Part shown: positions 1 to 5,622 of the stretch, piece by piece
Layout of the letters: each line of letters opens with the position of its first letter
Numbering within the stretch: the stretch's first letter is position 1
From: Alphaproteobacteria bacterium
Lineage (GTDB): Bacteria; Pseudomonadota; Alphaproteobacteria; Micavibrionales; Micavibrionaceae
NCBI GenBank assembly: GCA_030639165.1
Contig: DAOWDF010000305.1
Span: 1-7,144, forward strand
Length of the DNA: 7,144 nucleotides
Reading direction: 5' to 3'
The notes under the pieces: generated by a model
Database searches by the model: none
The model's input: only the letters and a program-made list of their open reading frames with translations
Told to the model about the DNA's origin: nothing
Made by a program: the position numbers and the translations under genes

Positions 1-128
1 ATATCCTAACGCCGACAACTTCTGCTCGTGGAATTATGAATATATCTGCCATCGCTACTATAAGCGCGCAGATCATTGAAAAAGACACGATAGATAATGT
101 TACGCACCGCCTTGTGAAAAGCGCATAA
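1..128 (+). CDS. 3' end of an unrecognised protein (partial)
   Basis: One plus-strand frame stays open from position 3 to a TAA at 126-128, giving 41 codons that end in TIDNVTHRLVKSA. The 5' end lies outside the window. I do not recognise the family, and the visible tail has no diagnostic motif. It is an Ile/Ala/Ser-rich stretch followed by a charged end, which would fit a C-terminal helix of a soluble protein. Another plus frame is also open to about position 79, so the coding call rests on frame length and on its sensible spacing (49 nt) before mgtE. It could be non-coding. Confidence 0.45.
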   Translation, partial: ILTPTTSARGIMNISAIATISAQIIEKDTIDNVTHRLVKSA

Positions 129-142
129 CTTACTAAACTGCT

Positions 143-171
143 TTGCCTAAACTACTTTTGCGGGGTATAGT
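143..171 (+). promoter_or_regulatory. Candidate sigma70-type promoter of mgtE
   Basis: TTGCCT (143-148, 4/6 to TTGACA) and TATAGT (166-171, 5/6 to TATAAT) are separated by 17 nt. Only six bases (172-177) lie between the -10 and the mgtE ATG at 178. Transcription would therefore be expected to start at or within a base or two of the A of the ATG, giving a leaderless mRNA. The only purine run before the ATG, GGGG at 162-165, lies 12 nt away, would be upstream of the start site, and is poorly placed for ribosome binding. Confidence 0.5.
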
Positions 172-177
172 TCGCAC

Positions 178-1566
178 ATGAAAGAGCCAGCTGATAAATT
201 AGATATTGCGACAGAAGAAATCAGCACCCATCTCCCTGATAAAGAAATCAGGGAGATCCTTTATGCGTTCAAATCACAGGACTCTGACACTGTTCATGCT
301 GCTCTGCGTGAATTAAGTGCTGTCGATGTTGCAGAGTTCATTGCCAAGATCAAAGATGATGATCGCCAAGAATTCCTTTCAATGTATGGCGACGCTCTTG
401 CTCCCGAGACATTCACACAAATGGATCAGGAACTAATCAGGGCATCCCTGCCCCTTATGGCACCTTCATACATAGCCGAAACAATAGCAGGACTTGAAAG
501 CGATGATGCGCTTGTTCTGGTAGAGACACTGCATGATGACTTAAAAGAAAGCGTTATAAACCAGCTTCCAGAAGCGACTAAACTTGCCCTTGAAGAAGGA
601 CTAAGCTTTCCAGAAGACAGCGCAGGACGTTTAATGTGCCGTGAAATGGTCGCTATACCTGAGTTCTGGACAGTCGGCGAAACCATAGACTACATGCGTG
701 CAGAAAACGATAACCTTCCAGAAGATTTCTTCGATTTGTTTATCATAGATACGGCGCACCACCTCACAGGAGAAATCCCGCTTAACCGTATAATAAGATC
801 ACCAAGATCAGAAAAAATTCATAATTTAAAACTGGAGGAAACCCACCCAATTTTAGCTAATATGGATCAAGAGGCCGTCGCCCATATGTTCCGCCGTGAA
901 GATATAATCTCCGCGCCAGTCGTCAATAATAATGGCCGCCTTATCGGTATGATCACTATTGATGATGTTATTGATGTTATTGACGAAGAAGCCGGAGAAG
1001 ACATCTTGCGCATGGCTGGTGTTGATAGCGGTGACCTATATAGGGCTGCAATCTCAACAACTGGCAACCGCTTTCGCTGGCTTTTTATAAACCTTATGAC
1101 CGCAGTATTAGCCTCCTTCGTTATTTCTTTCTTCGACGCCACAATTGAACAAATAGTCGCATTAGCCGTGCTCATGCCTATCGTCGCATCAATGGGCGGC
1201 AACGCAGGAACACAGGCTCTAACCGTGGCCGTGCGCGCTATTGCCACGCATGAGATATCAGAAACAAATACATGGCGCGTCATCTGGAAAGAAACACTTG
1301 TCGGTGTCTTAAATGGTATTTTATTCGCAGTGATAATGGGAATACTTGCTGCGGCATGGTTCCAATCACCAATATTAGGTGTCGTTATAGCTATGGCCAT
1401 GACTATAAACTTAATAGTAGCAGGCTTTTGCGGCGCAGGCATACCACTTATGCTTCACCGTATGGGCAGTGATCCTGCCGTCTCATCGACGGTATTTTTA
1501 ACCACTGTTACCGACGTAATTGGCTTCCTCTCATTTTTAGGGCTAGCCTACCTACTAATGGTTTAA
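178..1566 (+). CDS. mgtE: Magnesium transporter MgtE
   Basis: This 462-residue protein is a Mg2+ channel/transporter of the inner membrane, close to the usual family length of about 450. Residues 20-140 form the helical MgtE N domain. Residues 145-275 hold the paired CBS domains, including EDSAGRLM (146-153) and GRLIGMITIDDVIDVIDEEAG (253-273), the acidic strip that senses cytosolic Mg2+ in characterised members. Residues 300-462 form the pore domain with about five membrane segments. It contains the signature PIVASMGGNAGTQ (334-346) and a last-helix TTVTD motif whose Asp446 probably corresponds to the Mg2+-binding pore Asp of Thermus MgtE. The start at 178 is chosen because no nearby alternative keeps the N domain. 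No M-box-like leader precedes it, so regulation is probably by Mg2+ gating of the protein. A perfect 11-bp inverted repeat lies within codons 18-27. Confidence 0.96.
   Translation: MKEPADKLDIATEEISTHLPDKEIREILYAFKSQDSDTVHAALRELSAVDVAEFIAKIKDDDRQEFLSMYGDALAPETFTQMDQELIRASLPLMAPSYIAETIAGLESDDALVLVETLHDDLKESVINQLPEATKLALEEGLSFPEDSAGRLMCREMVAIPEFWTVGETIDYMRAENDNLPEDFFDLFIIDTAHHLTGEIPLNRIIRSPRSEKIHNLKLEETHPILANMDQEAVAHMFRREDIISAPVVNNNGRLIGMITIDDVIDVIDEEAGEDILRMAGVDSGDLYRAAISTTGNRFRWLFINLMTAVLASFVISFFDATIEQIVALAVLMPIVASMGGNAGTQALTVAVRAIATHEISETNTWRVIWKETLVGVLNGILFAVIMGILAAAWFQSPILGVVIAMAMTINLIVAGFCGAGIPLMLHRMGSDPAVSSTVFLTTVTDVIGFLSFLGLAYLLMV
230..257 (+). repeat. 11-bp perfect inverted repeat inside the mgtE 5' coding region
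   Basis: ATCTCCCTGAT (230-240) and ATCAGGGAGAT (247-257) are exact reverse complements with a 6-nt AAAGAA loop. In the mRNA they would form a stable stem-loop starting 53 nt after the ATG, encoding part of the N-domain linker (H18 to I27). There is no U-run after it, so it is not an intrinsic terminator. Whether it has a role or is a coincidence of coding sequence cannot be told from one genome. Confidence 0.5.
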
Positions 1567-1567
1567 A

Positions 1568-1585
1568 TTTGTAATTAATTACAAA
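1568..1585. promoter_or_regulatory. 18-bp perfect AT-rich palindrome, possible operator
   Basis: TTTGTAATT followed directly by AATTACAAA is a perfect dyad one base after the mgtE stop codon. It has only two G/C pairs and no T-run, so it is a poor terminator. Its length and symmetry fit a homodimeric regulator site. It overlaps the -35 element and spacer of the candidate promoter for the downstream acetyltransferase, which would let a bound protein block RNA polymerase. No cognate regulator gene is visible in the window. Confidence 0.4.
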
Positions 1586-1597
1586 ATACCATATAGT
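1569..1597 (+). promoter_or_regulatory. Candidate promoter of the GNAT gene
   Basis: TTGTAA (1569-1574, 4/6) and TATAGT (1592-1597, 5/6) are spaced by 17 nt, the same -10 hexamer as seen before mgtE. The predicted start near 1604 would leave a leader of about 26 nt. A second AT-rich hexamer, TATAAA at 1608-1613, has no matching -35. The region is very AT-rich, so chance matches are likely. Confidence 0.35.
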
Positions 1598-1629
1598 CTC
1601 AAACTTGTATAAATAACAAAATTAGAAAT

Positions 1630-2163
1630 ATGTCAGCTGCAAAATTAGAAAAACCAAATATAGATCATAAAGATAGCTATATTAAGGCGTTAAGAGAGTT
1701 TCAAGATGAGGGGCGCTATACCTTCCTCGACATTAGCGATATAGAAGCAAATTTCGAAGACTTTATTCAAAAGCTAAATGAAGGTAAGAAGAACTTGCAT
1801 AAGCCTTATGCTGACTGGATAGAGCCTGTAACTGAAACTGTACTTTGGCTGGTAAAAGAAAATCAGTTTATTGGCACTGTTAATATCCGCCACCGCCTTA
1901 ACTGGCATTTGGAAAAATGGGGCGGTCATGTAAACTTTATCATCCGCCCATCAATGCGCAACAAAGGCTTTGGCAAAAAACTTCTACAAAAAGCCATACC
2001 ATATATTTCATATCTTGGTATTGACCGCGCTTTAATTACTATCCCACCTGATAATATAGCTGCAAATAAAACCGTAGAATTTTGCGGCGCAGAATATGAG
2101 GACACTCTTCCTGCTACCGATAAATTCCCCGAGCGCAAACGCTACTGGCTTGATTGCACATAA
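1630..2163 (+). CDS. GNAT-family N-acetyltransferase (predicted)
   Basis: This 177-residue protein is a probable cytoplasmic acetyl-CoA-dependent N-acetyltransferase with unknown acceptor. The layout, from memory, matches the predicted acetyltransferase group COG3981. An N-terminal helical segment (12-55) precedes the central strands ETVLWLVKENQFIGTVNIRH (69-88). These lead to HLEKWGGHVNFIIRPSMRNKGFG (93-115), in which R110-x-x-G113-x-G115 is the acetyl-CoA pyrophosphate-binding motif A. DNIAANKTVEFCGAEYED (141-158) is motif B, where Asn142 and Asn146 are typical. The next in-frame Met lies in motif A (Met109), so ATG 1630 is the sensible start. It has no clear Shine-Dalgarno sequence. The gene stands alone between a palindrome and a repeat element, so its neighbours give no substrate clue. 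Confidence 0.88.
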   Translation: MSAAKLEKPNIDHKDSYIKALREFQDEGRYTFLDISDIEANFEDFIQKLNEGKKNLHKPYADWIEPVTETVLWLVKENQFIGTVNIRHRLNWHLEKWGGHVNFIIRPSMRNKGFGKKLLQKAIPYISYLGIDRALITIPPDNIAANKTVEFCGAEYEDTLPATDKFPERKRYWLDCT

Positions 2164-2180
2164 AAGCCAAGACCTTAAAC

Positions 2181-2301
2181 GTCATCCCCTTGATTTTGCA
2201 TTGGCAAAATATATACTAAGGGGATCTGGTAATGTCATCAGCTTTGCTGCTGTCTTTCATGGATACCCGCGGCGTATCTAAAGATACGCCGCGGGTATGA
2301 C
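2181..2301. repeat. Palindromic intergenic element, copy 1 (121 bp)
   Basis: The element begins GTCATCCCC and ends GGGTATGAC, near-perfect terminal inverted repeats (8/9). Inside are three hairpins. ATCCCCTT (2184-2191) pairs with AAGGGGAT (2218-2225) and encloses a second stem, ATTTTGC (2193-2199) with GCAAAAT (2204-2210). A small CAGC/GCTG hairpin lies at 2239-2249. A 17-bp perfect stem pairs 2263-2279 with 2282-2298 (about 16 bp with a realistic loop). A related element of nearly the same length lies at 4297-4416. The style resembles the dispersed palindromic repeats of Rickettsiales-type alphaproteobacteria; family membership is inferred from memory. It lies between co-directional genes and ends 24 nt before the PBP start codon, so it would form the PBP promoter region and leader. 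Confidence 0.8.
2190..2217 (+). promoter_or_regulatory. Candidate promoter for the PBP gene inside repeat copy 1
   Basis: TTGATT (2190-2195, 4/6) and TATACT (2212-2217, 5/6) are separated by 16 nt. Only 24 nt lie between the repeat and the PBP ATG, and they contain no convincing promoter pair. A dedicated PBP promoter would therefore have to lie in the repeat or in the GNAT gene. Transcription from here would give a leader of about 100 nt including the strong 2263-2298 hairpin. The matching positions in copy 2 are GC-rich and lack the -10. Confidence 0.35.
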
Positions 2302-2313
2302 AATTTATTATTT

Positions 2314-2317
2314 GGAA
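2314..2317 (+). promoter_or_regulatory. Ribosome-binding site of the PBP gene
   Basis: GGAA ends 8 nt before the ATG at 2326 and is the only purine-rich stretch in the 24 nt between the repeat element and the gene. It supports this start. It lies 15 nt past the base of the 2263-2298 hairpin, close enough for the structure to influence ribosome loading. Confidence 0.5.
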
Positions 2318-2325
2318 CAATTATA

Positions 2326-4281
2326 ATGGTAAAAAAACCCACAAAACGTAAATCCAAAAAGAAAAAAAAATCTACTAAGAAGAAAAGACCATCGCTTCTT
2401 TTAATATTTTCTAAATGGATGCTAATACTAGGATTATGGGCAGCTATATTTTTAAGCGCTACCATATTATGGTTTGCCAAAGACCTACCTGATATCACGC
2501 AATCAGCCGTATTTGAGCGCCGCGCGTCTATAATAATAAAATCATCTAATGGTAAAATAATCTCCCGCTATGGTGAGAGCAAGGGCGAAAACATTAGCGT
2601 TAACGACCTGCCTGTTCACTTGATAAACGCCGTGCTAGCGACAGAAGACCGCAGATTTTACAGCCATATTGGCATTGACCCCCTTGGCATTGCCCGCGCG
2701 ATGAGCGTTAATATTATAAAAGGAAGATTTGTTCAGGGTGGCTCGACCATAACGCAGCAATTAGCAAAAAACCTATTCTTAAGCCACGACCGTAAACTTA
2801 GTAGAAAAATCCAAGAAGCATTACTTGCTATCTGGCTAGAGCGTGAGCTTAGCAAAGATGAAATATTGAGCGCCTATATGAACCGCGTTTATTTAGGATC
2901 AGGAACTTATGGGTTCGAGGCCGCATCACTTCTCTATTTTGATAAACATGCGAGTGAGGTAAACCTTCGCGAAGCAGCTATTCTTGCTGGCCTGCTCAAA
3001 GCTCCATCTAAATATTCCCCGCACAATAACTTAAGCTTGGCTAAGGAGCGCTCTGACGTTGTATTATCTGCTATGCAAGATGCTGGATATTTGAAAATAT
3101 CCGATATATCCGAAGATGATATGTCGATATCACTGCCCAATAAAGTAACTAAATCAGGTGGAGATTTACGTTATTTCACTGACTGGGTTATCGAAGGTCT
3201 AGACGATCTTATTGGCAGACCAGATATGGATTTGGTTATTGAAACCAGCCTTGACCTTGGCTTACAAAAACATGCACAAGATCAGCTAATAAACACAATA
3301 GATAACGCCAGCGAAGATCAATATGTATCACAAGGCGCCATTTTAGCCCTAAGACCAGATGGCGGAGTTATCTCTATGGTTGGCGGATATAACTATGGAC
3401 AAAGCCAGTTTAACCGCTCCACACAAGCTAAGCGTTCTACAGGTTCCGCGTTCAAACCGTTCATATATCTAACTGCATTGGAACAGGGCTGGAAGTCGCG
3501 TGATAAAATCCTTGATGCTCCAATCACTACAGGTGAATACCGCCCTAAAAACTTCGCTGGAAAATATTATGGCGAAGTAAGTTTAGAAAAAGCCATGGCT
3601 AAATCCATGAACACAGCCACGCTTCGCCTAACAAAAGAAATCGGCATTTCCTCCGTAATTAAAACAGCGCGCAGGCTTGGAATTACTTCAAAGCTAGAGA
3701 GAGATTATAGCATATCTCTAGGCAGCTCAGGGATATCCATGCTTGAAATGGGAACGGCTTACGCTACACTGGCAAATGGTGGCTATCGCATTTACCCCTA
3801 TGCAATAACCCGTATTACCGATGGCAAAAACAACATATTGTTTGAGCGCAAAACCCCAAAATACTTACAGGTTGTTAAAAGTAAACATGCGCAGCAAATT
3901 TCATCAATGATGGAAACTGTTATTAATGAAGGAACAGGTAGGCGCGCACGCCTCCCCTTCCCTGCATCAGGTAAAACTGGCACATCACAAAACAGCCGCG
4001 ATGCTTGGTTTGTTGGCTATAACGATAAAATGGTGTCTATAGTGTGGCTTGGCAATGATGACAACAGCCCCATGGAGAATGTAACTGGCGGTAACTTGCC
4101 AGCACAAATCTGGCGTGAGGTTATGTTGTTTGGTAATGCGCAGCAAAGCGATTTCACATTCCCAAAACCCCATAGCCAAAATAATTCTGGTATTAGCGGC
4201 TTATTAGGACGCTTATTATCTAGTGAAAACCATCGCCCAAGAGGAAACTCAAAGGGCAACTACTCAAATTTGAATGAATGA
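2326..4281 (+). CDS. Class A penicillin-binding protein (PBP1A-type transglycosylase/transpeptidase)
   Basis: This 651-residue bifunctional enzyme polymerises lipid II into glycan strands and cross-links them in the periplasm. Residues 3-21 are a cytoplasmic basic tail with 14 Lys/Arg in the first 21 residues. Residues 24-51 are the membrane anchor. The GT51 transglycosylase domain (about 75-250) shows E107-D-x-x-F-x-x-H114-x-G with catalytic Glu107, GGSTITQQ (138-145), RKIQE with Glu164, and KDEILSAYMNRVYLG (177-191). The transpeptidase domain (about 330-600) has SAFK (Ser374 nucleophile, Lys377), SMN (427-429) and KTGT (550-553). All catalytic motifs are intact. At 651 residues it is shorter than typical proteobacterial PBP1a (about 800-850), which leaves little room for an inserted OB-like domain, and it ends in a low-complexity polar tail. 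A-runs of 7 (2331-2337) and 9 (2362-2370) encode the Lys tail. No divisome or elongasome genes are adjacent. Confidence 0.95.
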   Translation: MVKKPTKRKSKKKKKSTKKKRPSLLLIFSKWMLILGLWAAIFLSATILWFAKDLPDITQSAVFERRASIIIKSSNGKIISRYGESKGENISVNDLPVHLINAVLATEDRRFYSHIGIDPLGIARAMSVNIIKGRFVQGGSTITQQLAKNLFLSHDRKLSRKIQEALLAIWLERELSKDEILSAYMNRVYLGSGTYGFEAASLLYFDKHASEVNLREAAILAGLLKAPSKYSPHNNLSLAKERSDVVLSAMQDAGYLKISDISEDDMSISLPNKVTKSGGDLRYFTDWVIEGLDDLIGRPDMDLVIETSLDLGLQKHAQDQLINTIDNASEDQYVSQGAILALRPDGGVISMVGGYNYGQSQFNRSTQAKRSTGSAFKPFIYLTALEQGWKSRDKILDAPITTGEYRPKNFAGKYYGEVSLEKAMAKSMNTATLRLTKEIGISSVIKTARRLGITSKLERDYSISLGSSGISMLEMGTAYATLANGGYRIYPYAITRITDGKNNILFERKTPKYLQVVKSKHAQQISSMMETVINEGTGRRARLPFPASGKTGTSQNSRDAWFVGYNDKMVSIVWLGNDDNSPMENVTGGNLPAQIWREVMLFGNAQQSDFTFPKPHSQNNSGISGLLGRLLSSENHRPRGNSKGNYSNLNE

Positions 4282-4296
4282 TATTGCTCCCAAACC

Positions 4297-4416
4297 GTCA
4301 TCCCGTTGGCGCGCTTGCGCGCTTAAACGAACGGAATCTATATGCCAGCAGCAAAGCTGCTGACTTTCGTGGATCCCCGCCGTATTATCTTAGCTACGCT
4401 AAGCCGCGGAGATGAC
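4297..4416. repeat. Palindromic intergenic element, copy 2 (120 bp)
   Basis: The termini are GTCATC and GATGAC, perfect inverted repeats that extend one more base outward (C4296/G4417). ATCCCGTT (4300-4307) pairs with AACGGAAT (4330-4337) with one mismatch, around a GCGCGC/GCGCGC stem (4309-4314, 4317-4322). CAGCAGC (4346-4352) pairs with GCTGCTG (4356-4362) across an AAA loop. ATCCCCGC (4373-4380) pairs with GCGGAGAT (4406-4413), with CTTAGC/GCTAAG (4389-4394, 4398-4403) inside. It shares with copy 1 the ends, the GCTGCTG centre and the TTTC-TGGAT-CCCGC block. It fills the convergent gap between the PBP and rnhA genes, so transcripts from either side could run into its hairpins. No T-run follows either side, so terminator function is uncertain. 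Confidence 0.8.
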
Positions 4417-4447
4417 GTGAATATGGATTTACTTTTAATTAAAAAAA

Positions 4448-4876
4448 CTAAGGTATCCCAAGGCGCGCAAGCTCATCCGCGCGATCATTTTCAGGGTGAT
4501 CAGAATGCCCCTTCACCCAGATAAACTTAACATCATGCGCGCTCACAAACTCATCAATTTGCTGCCATAAATCCTTATTCTTCACAGGCTTTTTACTTGC
4601 GGTTTTCCAGCCCTTAGCCTTCCAGCCATCGAGCCACTCAGTTGCGCCTTGTAGAACATATTTACTATCCGTATAGAGCGTAACTTTTGAACGTTTTTTA
4701 AGGCTTTTAAGCGCCTCAATAACCGCCATCATTTCCATACGGTTATTTGTAGTCTCTGCCTCACCGCCATAAATTTCCTTTTCATGCGCGCCAGATCGCA
4801 TAAGCGCTCCCCATCCCCCCGGGCCAGGGTTACCGCTACATGCGCCATCAGTGTATATTTCAATATGCATGCTCAT
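4448..4876 (-). CDS. rnhA: Ribonuclease HI
   Basis: This 142-residue cytoplasmic endonuclease cleaves the RNA strand of RNA-DNA hybrids during replication and R-loop removal. The metal-binding and catalytic residues fall at exactly the Escherichia coli numbers: Asp10 (YTDGACSGNPGPGG), Glu48 (NNRMEM), Asp70 (YTDS), His124 (KGHS) and Asp134 (DRADEL). The basic handle region lies at about 80-101 (DGWKAKGWKTASKKPVKNK). The chosen ATG (4874-4876) is preceded at 9 nt by GGA (complement of 4886-4888). A second ATG two codons later is possible. It is the last gene of the ispH operon and starts 2 nt after the kinase-like gene's stop, so translation is probably coupled. A run of seven Ts directly follows the stop on the coding strand, but no stem precedes it. 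Confidence 0.96.
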   Translation of the reverse strand: MSMHIEIYTDGACSGNPGPGGWGALMRSGAHEKEIYGGEAETTNNRMEMMAVIEALKSLKKRSKVTLYTDSKYVLQGATEWLDGWKAKGWKTASKKPVKNKDLWQQIDEFVSAHDVKFIWVKGHSDHPENDRADELARLGIP

Positions 4877-4878
4877 AA

Positions 4879-5622
4879 TTACTTATCCATATATTTTGCA
4901 ATTATTTCTACAAATTCCTGCGCTGATTTCAAATCCCTAAATTCATTTGCAGGAATAGTAACCCCATATAAATCTGCTAGCCTTTGATATTTCGGCTTAC
5001 GTGCATCAAATAACTTTGGGAAAACCCAACGCGCAAACTCATCTGGCTCCATATCCTTCACGCTAGAAATATTATGATCAGATAAATAAACATTCAGATT
5101 ATGCGCAAGAAACTCTGGAGGAAAGAATAGCGGTTTCGGATATTCGCGAGCACGTTTTAATACTTCAGCCTCCTCTTCCTCACCTGCCTTAAGATAAACA
5201 AAAAGAGACAGAGCACCAATTTTCTTCATCAGCTCTTCATCTTCAATTTCACACAAACTACCCGTTGAATCATGGATAAAATGACCATCCGCAAGATCAA
5301 GCGCCCCGCCCATAGCAGACAGTGACGAGGCTTCTGCGTCATAATATGCGCCCTGCCGCTCTACAAATTTATTTAGCAAAAAGCCGCCTTTTTCAGGGCT
5401 TCCAAGCTTGCCAAGATAATCAGATAACCCACTAATATCCTCCGCAGAAAAACTGCCATCTAGCTCATCCTTCAAATATTTAGAGCCAATCTCATAATCA
5501 CATGAATAAACGTGCCAGCCCCACTTCTCCATTTGACATGAAATATGGCTTTTACCCGCGCCCGACATTCCAATTAAGGTTATTGCTTTTTTGGGAGCAC
5601 CTAAGAAATCTTTAGCCTTCAT
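4879..5622 (-). CDS. P-loop ATPase/kinase, shikimate-kinase-like, uncharacterised
   Basis: This 247-residue protein has a clear Walker A motif, GMSGAGKS (18-25), after a short N-terminal lead. The order of later elements resembles shikimate kinase-type small-molecule kinases. CDYEIGSKYL (41-50) sits where the substrate-binding Asp strand would be. FIHDSTGS (115-122) occupies the position of the GGG motif. LFVYLKA (140-146) is followed by a basic lid-like segment KRAREYPKPL (156-165). RKPKYQRLADLYGVTI (208-223) matches the R-x-P-x-Y-x-x-x-A core seen near shikimate kinase C-termini. The GGG motif is not preserved, and the Walker A to DSTGS distance is about 30 residues longer than in AroK, so the substrate is probably different. 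Its start overlaps the ispH end by 11 nt, implying translational coupling. Many alphaproteobacteria have thrB here, but this is not the APH-fold ThrB. Function unknown. Confidence 0.85.
   Translation of the reverse strand: MKAKDFLGAPKKAITLIGMSGAGKSHISCQMEKWGWHVYSCDYEIGSKYLKDELDGSFSAEDISGLSDYLGKLGSPEKGGFLLNKFVERQGAYYDAEASSLSAMGGALDLADGHFIHDSTGSLCEIEDEELMKKIGALSLFVYLKAGEEEEAEVLKRAREYPKPLFFPPEFLAHNLNVYLSDHNISSVKDMEPDEFARWVFPKLFDARKPKYQRLADLYGVTIPANEFRDLKSAQEFVEIIAKYMDK

Noticed and set aside
129..177. Mg2+ riboswitch (M-box or mgtA-type leader) ahead of mgtE
   Set aside because: Only 49 nt separate the genes and the likely promoter abuts the ATG; there is no room for a riboswitch fold.
867..1442. 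191-codon minus-strand open frame inside mgtE
   Set aside because: It lies wholly antisense to an unambiguous mgtE with intact motifs, and its product has no family-like pattern; it is a shadow of the coding frame.
2096..2281. Plus-strand frame bridging the GNAT end and repeat copy 1
   Set aside because: It overlaps the conserved GNAT C-terminus in another frame and is completed by repeat sequence; no ribosome-binding site or motif supports it.
2181..2301. Insertion sequence or MITE with a transposase
   Set aside because: No transposase frame and no clear target-site duplication flank either repeat copy; the internal multi-hairpin layout fits a palindromic repeat better.
2238..2498. Minus-strand frame covering repeat copy 1 and the PBP start
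   Set aside because: Its phenylalanine-rich stretch is simply the antisense of the PBP poly-lysine tail.
4433..4447. T7 run and TTTTAATTAAAA palindrome right after the rnhA stop, as an intrinsic terminator
   Set aside because: No GC-rich stem precedes the T-run on the minus strand, and the palindrome is A/T only; structure too weak to call a terminator.
4342..4524. 60-codon plus-strand open frame
   Set aside because: It starts inside repeat copy 2 and runs antisense into the 3' end of rnhA; the product is low-complexity with no recognisable motif.
4784..4987. 67-codon plus-strand open frame
   Set aside because: It is antisense to the rnhA start and kinase end, both of which are well supported.
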